From: an uncultured Maribacter sp.
Lineage (GTDB): Bacteria > Bacteroidota > Bacteroidia > Flavobacteriales > Flavobacteriaceae
Direction of reading: 5' to 3'
NCBI GenBank assembly: GCA_947498505.1
Contig: CANMKG010000008.1
Coordinates: 1-64,000 of the forward strand
Length of the DNA stretch: 64,000 nt
Of this stretch, positions 33,404-42,159 are shown piece by piece. The position numbers were made by a program, and so were the translations under genes. Under the pieces are notes generated by a model, which was not told where the DNA came from, ran no database searches, and saw only the letters and a program-made list of their open reading frames with translations. Positions within the stretch are counted from its first letter, which is position 1; every line of letters begins with the position of its first letter.

Positions 33404-35656
33404 ATGATAAAATATATATTAACTGCTTTTTTGAGCCTTATGTATTTAGTTACTTTTTCTCAAGAAAAAGTGGAAGGCATGGTGATGGAAGCAAATAATT
33501 CCAACAAACATATTGGGCTTTCCGGGGCCAATGTGTATTGGATGAATTCACAAATAGGAACAATTACAAATGCAGAAGGTCTTTTTTCTATACCATATAA
33601 AAAAGAGTATAACAAGCTAATTATTAGTTACGTTGGGTTTGAGTCGGATACCCTAACGATTAATGCCCCTAGAATAATTCATCATTCATTAACAGCGTCA
33701 AATGTTCTTGATGAAGTAACAGTTTTAAAAGAAAGAGAGGCAATTGAGAAAACCTTTTTAAATCCAGCAAATGTTGTAACAATCAATAGTGCAGAGCTAT
33801 TGAAGGCTGCTTGTTGTAATCTTTCGGAAAGTTTTGAAACTAATCCTGCTATTGATGTTAACTTCTCAGATGCGGTAACTGGAACCAAGCAAATTCAAAT
33901 GCTTGGATTAACTAGTCCGTATCTTTTAATAACACAAGAGAATATACCAATGGTGCGTGGAGCATCCCAAGCATTTGGACTCACTTTTACTCCGGGCACA
34001 TGGGTAGAGAGTATTCAAATAACTAAGGGGTCGGGCAGTGTAGTTAATGGCTATGAAAGTATTTCAGGCCAGATTAATACGGAACTGGTAAAGCCGTTTA
34101 CCGATAAAAGGTTATTTGTAAATGGATACGCAAATAAAAACGGGCGAATAGAGTTAAATACTCATTTTAACAAAAAAATATCTGAGAAATTGAGTACTGG
34201 ATTATATGTGCATGCAAATCGAAGAGATAGAAAAGAAGAAGGAAACGATGATGGTTTTTTAGATGCTGCTTTGGGTAATCAAATAAACGTTATGAACCGT
34301 TGGCAGTATCAAAATGCAGAAAAGGGTTGGGTTAGCTTTTTTAATGTTCGGTTTTTAAATGATGAAAAACAAATTGGTCAAACTAGTTTTATTAAAACAA
34401 AAGGGGCAACAATTGGTCGTGATCAAAATGGAGCTTGGGGAGGAGAGATAAACACAAACCGTTTTGATACTTCAATAAAATTGGGGTATGTTTTTCCAGA
34501 AATGCCATTTCAAAGTATTGGTTTTCAAACCTCATATAATAGACATAAACAAGAGTCATATTTTGGGTTAAATACTTATAATATTACACACGAAAGTATA
34601 TACTCTAATTTAATATTTAATTCAATCTTGGGAGATACTCAAAACAAATTTAAAACCGGATTAACCTTTGCTTATGACGGTTATAAAGAGTTTGTGAATG
34701 TTATGAATTACAATCGAATTGATAATTCCATTGGAGCCTTTTTTGAATATAGTTATGATGATTTAGCTAAGTTTAATATAGTTGCAGGAGTAAGAGTTGA
34801 TGCGCATAACAGATTGAGTAATTTTATAACTCCACGGTTACATTTTAGATATACTCCATGGGATAAAGCTAGTTTAAAGGGGTCGTTTGGAAGAGGAAGA
34901 AGAGCTGCAAATATTTTTGCAGAAAATCAAAAATTATTTTCTTCCGCAAGACAAATAAAAGTTATTGAAAACGGAGGTAATATCTATGGTTTGGATCCAG
35001 AGGACGCATGGAATTATGGAGTAAGTTTTTTGCAAGGATTCTTTTTGGGCGAACGAAAAGGTAATGTTAGCCTCGATTTTTATAGAACAGATTTTAAAAA
35101 TCAAGTTGTAGTAGATTGGGAAAATCCGCAGGAGATTTCATTTTATAATTTAGATGGAAAAAGTTTTGCGAATAGCTTTCAATTAGAGGTTAATTATGAG
35201 TTGGTTAAAAACTTAGATTTAAGAGCAGCTTACAAATATTATGATGTGCAGACAAAATATCAAACAGGACAGTTGCAGAAACCATTACAAGCAAAACATC
35301 GTTTTTTTGCTAACTTAGGTTATATTACTGAGTCAAAAGAAAATGGTGCACAATGGCGTTTTGATTATACATTACACACACTTGGTAAACAACGATTGCC
35401 AAGTACAACAACTAATCCTGAAGCGTTTCGCTTAGGAGATACTGTTGGCGGGTATAGTTTAATGAATGCGCAAGTTACCAAAGTGTTTAGTAATGCGTTT
35501 GAGTTTTATGTTGGGGGAGAAAATTTGACAAACAAAAAACAAAATAACCCTGTTTTAGATGCAGAAAACCCGTTTGGTGCGTATTTTGATACGAGTATTG
35601 TATATGCACCTGTTATGGGTAGAATGTTTTATGCAGGATTTAGATATAAACTATAA
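33404..35656 (+). CDS. TonB-dependent outer-membrane receptor (probable metal/metallophore)
   Basis: A 750-residue receptor. It has a signal peptide (1-19), then a carboxypeptidase-regulatory-like (CarbopepD_reg_2) beta-sandwich (about 22-100, with ISYVGFESDTLTI), the plug (about 115-230, where IQMLGLTSPYLLITQENIPM and GSGSVVNGYESISGQIN match plug motifs), and a 22-strand barrel ending in aromatic-rich MFYAGFRYKL. A vicinal pair, Cys137-Cys138 (AACCNLSE), lies at the start of the plug, an unusual place for cysteines. It lies between the HYC_CC_PP and HMA genes, 12 nt from the latter, so a metal or metal chelate is the likely cargo. The exact substrate is unknown. Confidence 0.88.
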   Translation: MIKYILTAFLSLMYLVTFSQEKVEGMVMEANNSNKHIGLSGANVYWMNSQIGTITNAEGLFSIPYKKEYNKLIISYVGFESDTLTINAPRIIHHSLTASNVLDEVTVLKEREAIEKTFLNPANVVTINSAELLKAACCNLSESFETNPAIDVNFSDAVTGTKQIQMLGLTSPYLLITQENIPMVRGASQAFGLTFTPGTWVESIQITKGSGSVVNGYESISGQINTELVKPFTDKRLFVNGYANKNGRIELNTHFNKKISEKLSTGLYVHANRRDRKEEGNDDGFLDAALGNQINVMNRWQYQNAEKGWVSFFNVRFLNDEKQIGQTSFIKTKGATIGRDQNGAWGGEINTNRFDTSIKLGYVFPEMPFQSIGFQTSYNRHKQESYFGLNTYNITHESIYSNLIFNSILGDTQNKFKTGLTFAYDGYKEFVNVMNYNRIDNSIGAFFEYSYDDLAKFNIVAGVRVDAHNRLSNFITPRLHFRYTPWDKASLKGSFGRGRRAANIFAENQKLFSSARQIKVIENGGNIYGLDPEDAWNYGVSFLQGFFLGERKGNVSLDFYRTDFKNQVVVDWENPQEISFYNLDGKSFANSFQLEVNYELVKNLDLRAAYKYYDVQTKYQTGQLQKPLQAKHRFFANLGYITESKENGAQWRFDYTLHTLGKQRLPSTTTNPEAFRLGDTVGGYSLMNAQVTKVFSNAFEFYVGGENLTNKKQNNPVLDAENPFGAYFDTSIVYAPVMGRMFYAGFRYKL

Positions 35657-35668
35657 AATAAATTAAAG

Positions 35669-36037
35669 ATGAAAAAGTCAATAATAGTAGTTGTGGCGTT
35701 TTTAATAACCGCAGTAACTTTTGCGCAGGATAAAAATAAAAAGTTAACCATGGAGGTTGATGGTAAGTGCGAAATGTGTAAAATGCGTATTGAAAAAGCA
35801 GCACTTGGAGTTAAAGGAGTAAAGTTTGCGCAATGGGATGTGGCTTCACATGAGTTATCGTTAATTTTTGATGAACGTAGAACGGACCCAATGAAGGTTA
35901 AAACAGCAATAGTAAATGTTGGTCATGATACTAAAGAATTAAAGGCTTCTGGTGAAGCTTACGACAGTGTGCACGCCTGCTGTAAGTATAGGGAAGACAA
36001 TACAGATGATAGTGATGAACATCATGATGGTCATTAG
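35669..36037 (+). CDS. Exported heavy-metal-associated (HMA) domain protein
   Basis: A 122-residue protein with a signal peptide (about 1-19) and a ferredoxin-like HMA domain (about 24-92). The metal site is CEMC (Cys34, Cys37), a variant of the usual MxCxxC loop with an extra Met nearby. The tail adds Cys104-Cys105 (HACCKY) and a His/Asp-rich end (DEHHDGH), giving a second possible metal site. HMA proteins of this kind bind Cu(I) or other soft metals. It follows the TonB receptor by 12 nt and ends the first transcript of the cassette at a strong terminator. Confidence 0.9.
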   Translation: MKKSIIVVVAFLITAVTFAQDKNKKLTMEVDGKCEMCKMRIEKAALGVKGVKFAQWDVASHELSLIFDERRTDPMKVKTAIVNVGHDTKELKASGEAYDSVHACCKYREDNTDDSDEHHDGH

Positions 36038-36052
36038 TCTAAAATAAGTAAC

Positions 36053-36090
36053 AAAAAAGCGGGTTTTGAAACTTCAAAACCCGCTTTTTT
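36053..36090 (+). terminator. Strong terminator after the HMA gene
   Basis: AAAAAAGCGGGTTTTGAA (36053-36070) pairs perfectly over 18 bp with its complement at 36073-36090 around a 2-nt loop, ending in T. It separates the HYC-TonB-HMA transcript from the barrel-DUF3179 pair. Confidence 0.93.
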
Positions 36091-36119
36091 GTTTTAAAAT
36101 AATGTTAATATTTGTTTTG
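36089..36119 (+). promoter_or_regulatory. Candidate promoter of the barrel-DUF3179 pair
   Basis: TTG (36089-36091), 20 nt, then TTGTTTTG (36112-36119) is a one-mismatch Bacteroidota promoter. The start is expected near 36125, directly before the inverted repeat at 36128-36154. Confidence 0.4.
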
Positions 36120-36127
36120 AGTGTAAG

Positions 36128-36154
36128 GTTTTTAGTTTTATCAAAACTAAAAAC
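36128..36154. repeat. Perfect 12-bp inverted repeat before the barrel gene
   Basis: GTTTTTAGTTTT (36128-36139) and AAAACTAAAAAC (36143-36154) are exact reverse complements separated by 3 nt, 17 nt upstream of the ATG at 36172 and just downstream of the candidate promoter. It could be a repressor site or an mRNA leader hairpin. Confidence 0.6.
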
Positions 36155-36171
36155 ATGCAATTTTTCCACTC

Positions 36172-37140
36172 ATGCGTATTCGTTGGTTATTTTTTGTTGG
36201 TGTTTTTTTAGTTGTTTTTTGGGGATATGGGCAAACATGTTGCTCAGGTGGTGTGCCCTTATCCAATAACTTGGGTTTGCCAAACGAAGGTAAGGGAGCT
36301 TCAGTTTTAGGTCTGAGTTATGACTATAATAATTTAAACACATTAAAAGCAGGCACTGAAAAATTAGACGATAATTCTAGGTTGCGAAATACGCACTCTA
36401 TACTATTGAATTATGGATACTCTTTTACAGATAGATTTTCTGTAGAAACTCTGTTTACCTGGGTAAATCAAACACGAACAATTTCTCAATTCGGAAATGA
36501 AAATTTTACAGAGACCACTGGTATTGGTGATGCAGTATTTTTATTGAAGTATGCTATTCCGCAGATTTTAGGTGAGCAAAGTGTGTTAAGTTTTGGAGCT
36601 GGAGTTAAGGCTCCTTTAGGGAAATCAGATTTAAAGAGTGATGAAGGTATACAGTTAACGGCCGATTTGCAACCTGGTAGTGGAGCTTGGGACATGCTTG
36701 GATGGTTGTCCATTTCTAAGCCAGTTTCTTTTAGACCTTCGGCAATGTTGTCAGGTAGTGTAACATATAGAGAGACAGGAATAAACAATTCGTATTTAAA
36801 TAATACAGCAACCTACGAGTTCGGAAACGTTTTACAAGCTAATGTTGGTTACACAGACCAGTTTTTGATATTTAACACTATTATTAACCCAGGTTTAGTT
36901 TTTAAATACAGAAAATCTTTTGACGATAAAATAGATAATTCTAAAATTCCAAATACAGGAGGCGAATGGGTTTTTGTAAGGCCAGAAGTAACTTTTTTAT
37001 TGTCTCCTAAATTGTCTTTTAATACCAAAGTGGAATTGCCGTTTTATAGTAATGTGGTAGGAACACAATTAACTCCAACAGTTAGATTTACGGCTGGAGT
37101 ACAATATAGATTCAAAAAGAAAGTAAATATAGCGCTATGA
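36172..37140 (+). CDS. Outer-membrane beta-barrel protein with N-terminal CC motif
   Basis: A 322-residue exported protein. A signal peptide (about 1-20) is followed at once by Cys23-Cys24 in QTCCSGGVP, at the mature N-terminus. The rest is alternating beta strands with aromatic girdles (LLNYGYSFTDRFSVETLFTW) and a C-terminal strand FTAGVQYRFKK, typical of a 12-16 strand outer-membrane barrel. It shares a four-base ATGA overlap with the DUF3179 gene. I do not recognise a named family. Its position and vicinal cysteines suggest a metal-related channel, but that is inference. Confidence 0.78.
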   Translation: MRIRWLFFVGVFLVVFWGYGQTCCSGGVPLSNNLGLPNEGKGASVLGLSYDYNNLNTLKAGTEKLDDNSRLRNTHSILLNYGYSFTDRFSVETLFTWVNQTRTISQFGNENFTETTGIGDAVFLLKYAIPQILGEQSVLSFGAGVKAPLGKSDLKSDEGIQLTADLQPGSGAWDMLGWLSISKPVSFRPSAMLSGSVTYRETGINNSYLNNTATYEFGNVLQANVGYTDQFLIFNTIINPGLVFKYRKSFDDKIDNSKIPNTGGEWVFVRPEVTFLLSPKLSFNTKVELPFYSNVVGTQLTPTVRFTAGVQYRFKKKVNIAL

Positions 37141-38189
37141 AAAAGAAAATAATTTTAGGAGTAGTATTAACTACAATGTTTTTGTCATGCAGTTCTTCGG
37201 ATACTTCGGGGTTAAATATTGAAAACCCTAATTCTGGTGAATGGACTATTCCGGTTGCCGAAGTTTTAGATGGTGGTCCAGGGAGAGATGGTATTCCCGC
37301 ATTAGAAAACCCCAATTTAATAGATGTTTCCCAGGTTAATTTTTTGAATGATTCTGATTTAGTTATTGGAGTTAAAAGTGGGGCTACGGTGAGAGCTTAC
37401 CCTCATATTATTTTAGATTGGCATGAAATTATTAATGACAATTTAGAAGATTTGTCTGTGGCAATAACATATTGCCCCTTAACAGGAACAGGTATTGGAT
37501 GGGATAGAATTGTAAACGGTAGTGAGACCACATTTGGTGTTTCGGGACTTTTGTACAACACTAATTTAATTCCTTTCGATAGGGCAACAAGTAGTAATTG
37601 GTCTCAGATTTTAAATGAGTCAGTGAATGGAAGTTTAATAGGGGAAAAAGTAAGCTTAATTGGTGTAATTGAAACTGATTGGGAAACTTGGAAAACTATG
37701 TATCCAGAATCTAAGGTGGTGTCTACTAATACTGGATTTTCTAGGACATATGGAACTTCGCCTTATGGAGATTATAATACTAATAATTCTCGTTTTTTGT
37801 TTCCAGTAGATAAAGATGATAGATTGCCTTTGAAAGAACGAGTTTTAGCTATTGTAGATGGTGAAGATGCTAAGGTTTATAGGGTAGAAGATATTGGTAA
37901 CGTAAATGTTGTGAAAGACAATTTTAAGGGATCCAGTTATGTAATAGTGGGTGAAGAGAGCTTCATGGTTTCCTTTGAATTGAGTGCTGGTCAGGAAACA
38001 TTAGAGTTTTCATACGTATTTGATAATTCTGAAATTATTCTAAGTGATAATGAAGGTAATATGTGGAATGTTTTTGGCGAAGCTGTTTCTGGACCAAGAA
38101 CTGGAGAGCAGTTAAAGTTTGCGCCTTTTTTTAAAGGGTTTTGGTTTTCTATTCCAGCATTTTATACTACTGAAATTTATTCTAATTAA
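37137..38189 (+). CDS. DUF3179 domain lipoprotein
   Basis: A 350-residue lipoprotein with lipobox LSC (Cys18). The body matches DUF3179: GGPGRDGIPALENP near residue 45, then VIGVKSGATVRAYPHIILDWHEIIND and ITYCPLTGTGIGWDR. In many members the motif is CPLC; here the second Cys is Thr, leaving one conserved Cys. The His in DWHE and Cys in YCPL may form a metal or redox site, but the function of DUF3179 is unknown. It overlaps the barrel gene by 4 nt (ATGA), so the two are coupled. A strong terminator follows. Confidence 0.88.
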   Translation: MKKKIILGVVLTTMFLSCSSSDTSGLNIENPNSGEWTIPVAEVLDGGPGRDGIPALENPNLIDVSQVNFLNDSDLVIGVKSGATVRAYPHIILDWHEIINDNLEDLSVAITYCPLTGTGIGWDRIVNGSETTFGVSGLLYNTNLIPFDRATSSNWSQILNESVNGSLIGEKVSLIGVIETDWETWKTMYPESKVVSTNTGFSRTYGTSPYGDYNTNNSRFLFPVDKDDRLPLKERVLAIVDGEDAKVYRVEDIGNVNVVKDNFKGSSYVIVGEESFMVSFELSAGQETLEFSYVFDNSEIILSDNEGNMWNVFGEAVSGPRTGEQLKFAPFFKGFWFSIPAFYTTEIYSN

Positions 38190-38217
38190 TAGAGGATTTT
38201 AGTGATTGGATAAAAAT

Positions 38218-38257
38218 AAAAAGCCCTTCTAAGCAAAGTTGCTAAGAAGGGCTTTTT
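38218..38257. terminator. Bidirectional terminator, DUF3179 gene / groEL
   Basis: AAAAAGCCCTTCT and AGAAGGGCTTTTT pair at the base of the hairpin, with a mostly paired inner part and A/T runs on either side. It serves the converging DUF3179 and groEL genes. Confidence 0.85.
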
Positions 38258-38285
38258 ATTATTTAAAGTGTATTTCACTTTGGGA

Positions 38286-39932
<1,647 letters not shown>

Positions 39933-39945
39933 TTATTAAGTATAA

Positions 39946-40224
39946 TTAAACAATTGCCAAAATATCGCTCTCACGCATGATTAAGTAATCAGTACCTTCT
40001 AACTTTAATTCAGTACCAGCATATTTTCCATAAAGTACGGAGTCTCCAACTTTTACAGTTACTTTTTCGTCTTTTGTACCTGGGCCAACGGCAACAACTT
40101 TTCCTTTTTGAGGTTTTTCTTTTGCAGTATCTGGAATGTAAATACCAGATGCAGTTTGCGTTTCTGCTGCCATAGGCTCAATAAGAACCCTATCTGCTAG
40201 TGGTTTAATGCTAAGTTTAGCCAT
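39946..40224 (-). CDS. groES: Co-chaperonin GroES (Hsp10)
   Basis: GroES caps the GroEL ring. The 92-residue protein contains the family N-terminus [12 protein letters not shown], the mobile loop ([20 protein letters not shown]) with the hydrophobic IYI tripeptide, and [12 protein letters not shown]. It heads the groESL operon. I see no CIRCE element; instead the upstream region has a TGGCA...TG element and a TTGTCAG box (see the regulatory entry), so a different heat-shock control is likely. Confidence 0.99.
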   Translation of the reverse strand: MAKLSIKPLADRVLIEPMAAETQTASGIYIPDTAKEKPQKGKVVAVGPGTKDEKVTVKVGDSVLYGKYAGTELKLEGTDYLIMRESDILAIV

Positions 40225-40268
40225 AGTATTATTTTTTAATTGTTTTTTAATATTCTTGATTATACCAG

Positions 40269-40300
40269 ACAGAAATTATGCCATTTTAAAAAACTGACAA
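40269..40300 (-). promoter_or_regulatory. Putative groESL (heat-shock) promoter region
   Basis: On the reverse strand, TTGTCAG (40300-40294) is followed by TGGCATAATTTCTGT (40283-40269). The latter keeps TGGCA and TG at the -24/-12 spacing of sigma-54 promoters but has mismatches elsewhere, including TGT for TGC. A start near 40258 would give a leader of about 34 nt. It does not match TAnnTTTG. Confidence 0.4.
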
Positions 40301-40313
40301 ATTGTAAAAATCA

Positions 40314-40346
40314 AAAATGCCAGCTTGTCATTCAGGCTGGCATTTT
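40314..40346 (-). terminator. Terminator of the miaB-secG run
   Basis: AAAATGCCAGC (40314-40324) pairs perfectly over 11 bp with GCTGGCATTTT (40336-40346), 22 nt after the secG stop codon on the reverse strand. Confidence 0.85.
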
Positions 40347-40368
40347 GTATGTCTTTTCTGTCTTTGTA

Positions 40369-40728
40369 TTATTCTGTAGTGTCAGTTTTATCAGTTGAAA
40401 CTGGAGTGTCAGGTGTTGTATCTGGAACGTCGTCAGGAACAACTGTTTCAATATCATCACCTTGTAATATTTTAGAGTTAGAATTTCCGAAGTCTCCCTT
40501 TAGTGCAATATTAGATGCTAAGATTAACACCACTAAGAAACCTGATAAAATCCAGGTGCTTTTGTCTAAAAAGTCTCCGGTTTTTTTTACACCACCAACT
40601 ACTTGGTTGCCTCCACCTCCAAAAGAAGAGGATAATCCACCACCTTTAGGGTTTTGTACCATTATCACTAGTACAAGTAAAAAGCATACTATGATGATTA
40701 AGATTAAAAATATTGAAAATGTACTCAT
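40369..40728 (-). CDS. secG: Preprotein translocase subunit SecG
   Basis: SecG is the small accessory subunit of the SecYEG channel. The 119-residue protein has two helices (about 4-24 and 57-76) joined by the diagnostic loop VQNPKGGGLSSSFGGGG followed by a KKTGDFLDKSTW segment. The Asp/Thr/Pro-rich C-terminal tail (about 85-119) is an extension often seen in Bacteroidota. It is the last gene of the reverse run with the TPR gene and lptE, 5 nt from its neighbour. Confidence 0.97.
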   Translation of the reverse strand: MSTFSIFLILIIIVCFLLVLVIMVQNPKGGGLSSSFGGGGNQVVGGVKKTGDFLDKSTWILSGFLVVLILASNIALKGDFGNSNSKILQGDDIETVVPDDVPDTTPDTPVSTDKTDTTE

Positions 40729-40733
40729 TATAT

Positions 40734-41600
40734 TTAGGTATTGTCTTGTTGTATTTTTTCTATCGCCTTAATTTGGTCTGCAAAGAAACCACTTTTTTCT
40801 GGATATTTCAAACTTAAAATTTTGTAAGACTGAATGGCTTTTTTATACTTTTTTTGCTCAAGATAAACCTTTGCCAATGTTTCAGTCATCAACTCATTTT
40901 TATTGATTTTTGATGAACTCGAAATATCTATTTTTTCAGTTAAATCCGCTTTTGGAACTATTTTAGGGTTTTCAGAAATAAATTTATCGATACGATCAAA
41001 TTTTTTCTTTTTAGCAGAATCTTTAATCTCTTTTGTTTCCTTATTAGAAGACCTGTTTATTGGAGTTGCTGAGGTTAAATTAAGCCATTCAGAAAATGAG
41101 AATTTTTCTTTTTTATCAAAAGGTAGGGGACTTCCTGAAATAATTTCAACATCAGAATTAGTCTTTTTGTCAATACGTTGCTCTTTTGATTTGAATAAGC
41201 CTGGGTCTAAAATATGTTCCGCATCTTTATTATCTTGTGGAAGAGGTTTGTCTTCAGAGTCCTCGATTAATGGTACTTCTTTTTTGACAGGGACTTTTAT
41301 TTCTTCAGCGTGAACCTCAAAATTTCTAATTTCAATTTGTTCTGTAGCTGAGGTTCTTAAAAAATTTTCGGAGGTTATAAAGTTAAAAAGGATGTCTCTG
41401 TCAGCACAATAGGCAGCCGTAACTTTGAGCGCATTATTGTATTTAAAGCTATTAAGGTTTTTTAGACCTTTTAAATGCAAAGCTCTTGCTGCTTGAAAAT
41501 AGGGGTATTCTTCAAGAACGTCCTCCAACTGATTAGTTTGAACAGGGTTTACAACCTTGTCTGGGTTTTGCAAAAGATATGTAAAGTCTTGTACATTCAT
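40734..41600 (-). CDS. TPR-like protein of unknown function between lptE and secG
   Basis: A 288-residue protein without a signal peptide. The N-terminal part is helical (residues 1-75, EDVLEEYPYFQAARALHLKG). The middle (about 85-215) is charged, Lys/Glu/Ser-rich and probably disordered. The C-terminus (about 230-285) has TPR-type helices, ETLAKVYLEQKKYKKAIQSYKILSLKYPEK. It lies 4 nt after lptE and 5 nt before secG, so the three are one transcript. Its neighbours suggest an envelope or secretion role in the cytoplasm, but no function is known to me. Confidence 0.8.
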   Translation of the reverse strand: MNVQDFTYLLQNPDKVVNPVQTNQLEDVLEEYPYFQAARALHLKGLKNLNSFKYNNALKVTAAYCADRDILFNFITSENFLRTSATEQIEIRNFEVHAEEIKVPVKKEVPLIEDSEDKPLPQDNKDAEHILDPGLFKSKEQRIDKKTNSDVEIISGSPLPFDKKEKFSFSEWLNLTSATPINRSSNKETKEIKDSAKKKKFDRIDKFISENPKIVPKADLTEKIDISSSSKINKNELMTETLAKVYLEQKKYKKAIQSYKILSLKYPEKSGFFADQIKAIEKIQQDNT

Positions 41601-41604
41601 TATT

Positions 41605-42126
41605 TTACCAGTCGGCTAAAGAAGCGTTAAAAATATCTTGCGTAATTCGTTCGAAAATAATTTCGTGAGCCTGCGATCTTACTGAAGATAATTGGCTTAT
41701 TGCAGGATAGTCATAAAAGAACGAAAAGTTTTGTTCAAAGTCTTTATCTTCTTCCACATTATTGTAAAAACGAACCTTAACTCTAACGGTTAAACGGTTT
41801 TGAGCAGCTGTTTGATTTGCAGATGCTGTAGTTGGTGAAACTCTATATTCAGTGATTTCTCCTTCGTAAAGTAAATCGGCATTACCATTGTTTACGAGGT
41901 CTAAACTACTTTGGTTTAAAATACGATCTTGTAAGGCAAGTGTAAAATCACGATCCATTCCAGGTTGAAACGTGGAACCAGGATTTTGTGACGCATAATT
42001 TTGAAAATAGTTTACCTGAAAAGTAGTAGCGGCACCGACATTACCCCCAGTGAAATTATAGACACCACAACCTTGTAGTGTTGTAATTAAGATTAGTATT
42101 GCAATTTTAAAAATGTTGTTTTTCAT
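41605..42126 (-). CDS. lptE: LPS-assembly lipoprotein LptE
   Basis: LptE plugs and matures the LptD barrel that inserts LPS in the outer leaflet. The 173-residue lipoprotein has lipobox LQGC (Cys20), then GVYNFTGGNVGAATTFQVNYF, which matches the opening of the Bacteroidota LptE family, and alternating strands such as ITEYRVSPTTASANQTAAQNRL and VRVKVRFYNN. It lies 33 nt downstream of the sigma-54 activator. LptC is encoded at 2752, so two of the LPS-transport parts are in this window but in separate loci. Confidence 0.9.
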   Translation of the reverse strand: MKNNIFKIAILILITTLQGCGVYNFTGGNVGAATTFQVNYFQNYASQNPGSTFQPGMDRDFTLALQDRILNQSSLDLVNNGNADLLYEGEITEYRVSPTTASANQTAAQNRLTVRVKVRFYNNVEEDKDFEQNFSFFYDYPAISQLSSVRSQAHEIIFERITQDIFNASLADW

Positions 42127-42159
42127 TCTTGTATTTAATTTAAAACGTAAAGCGAAATT

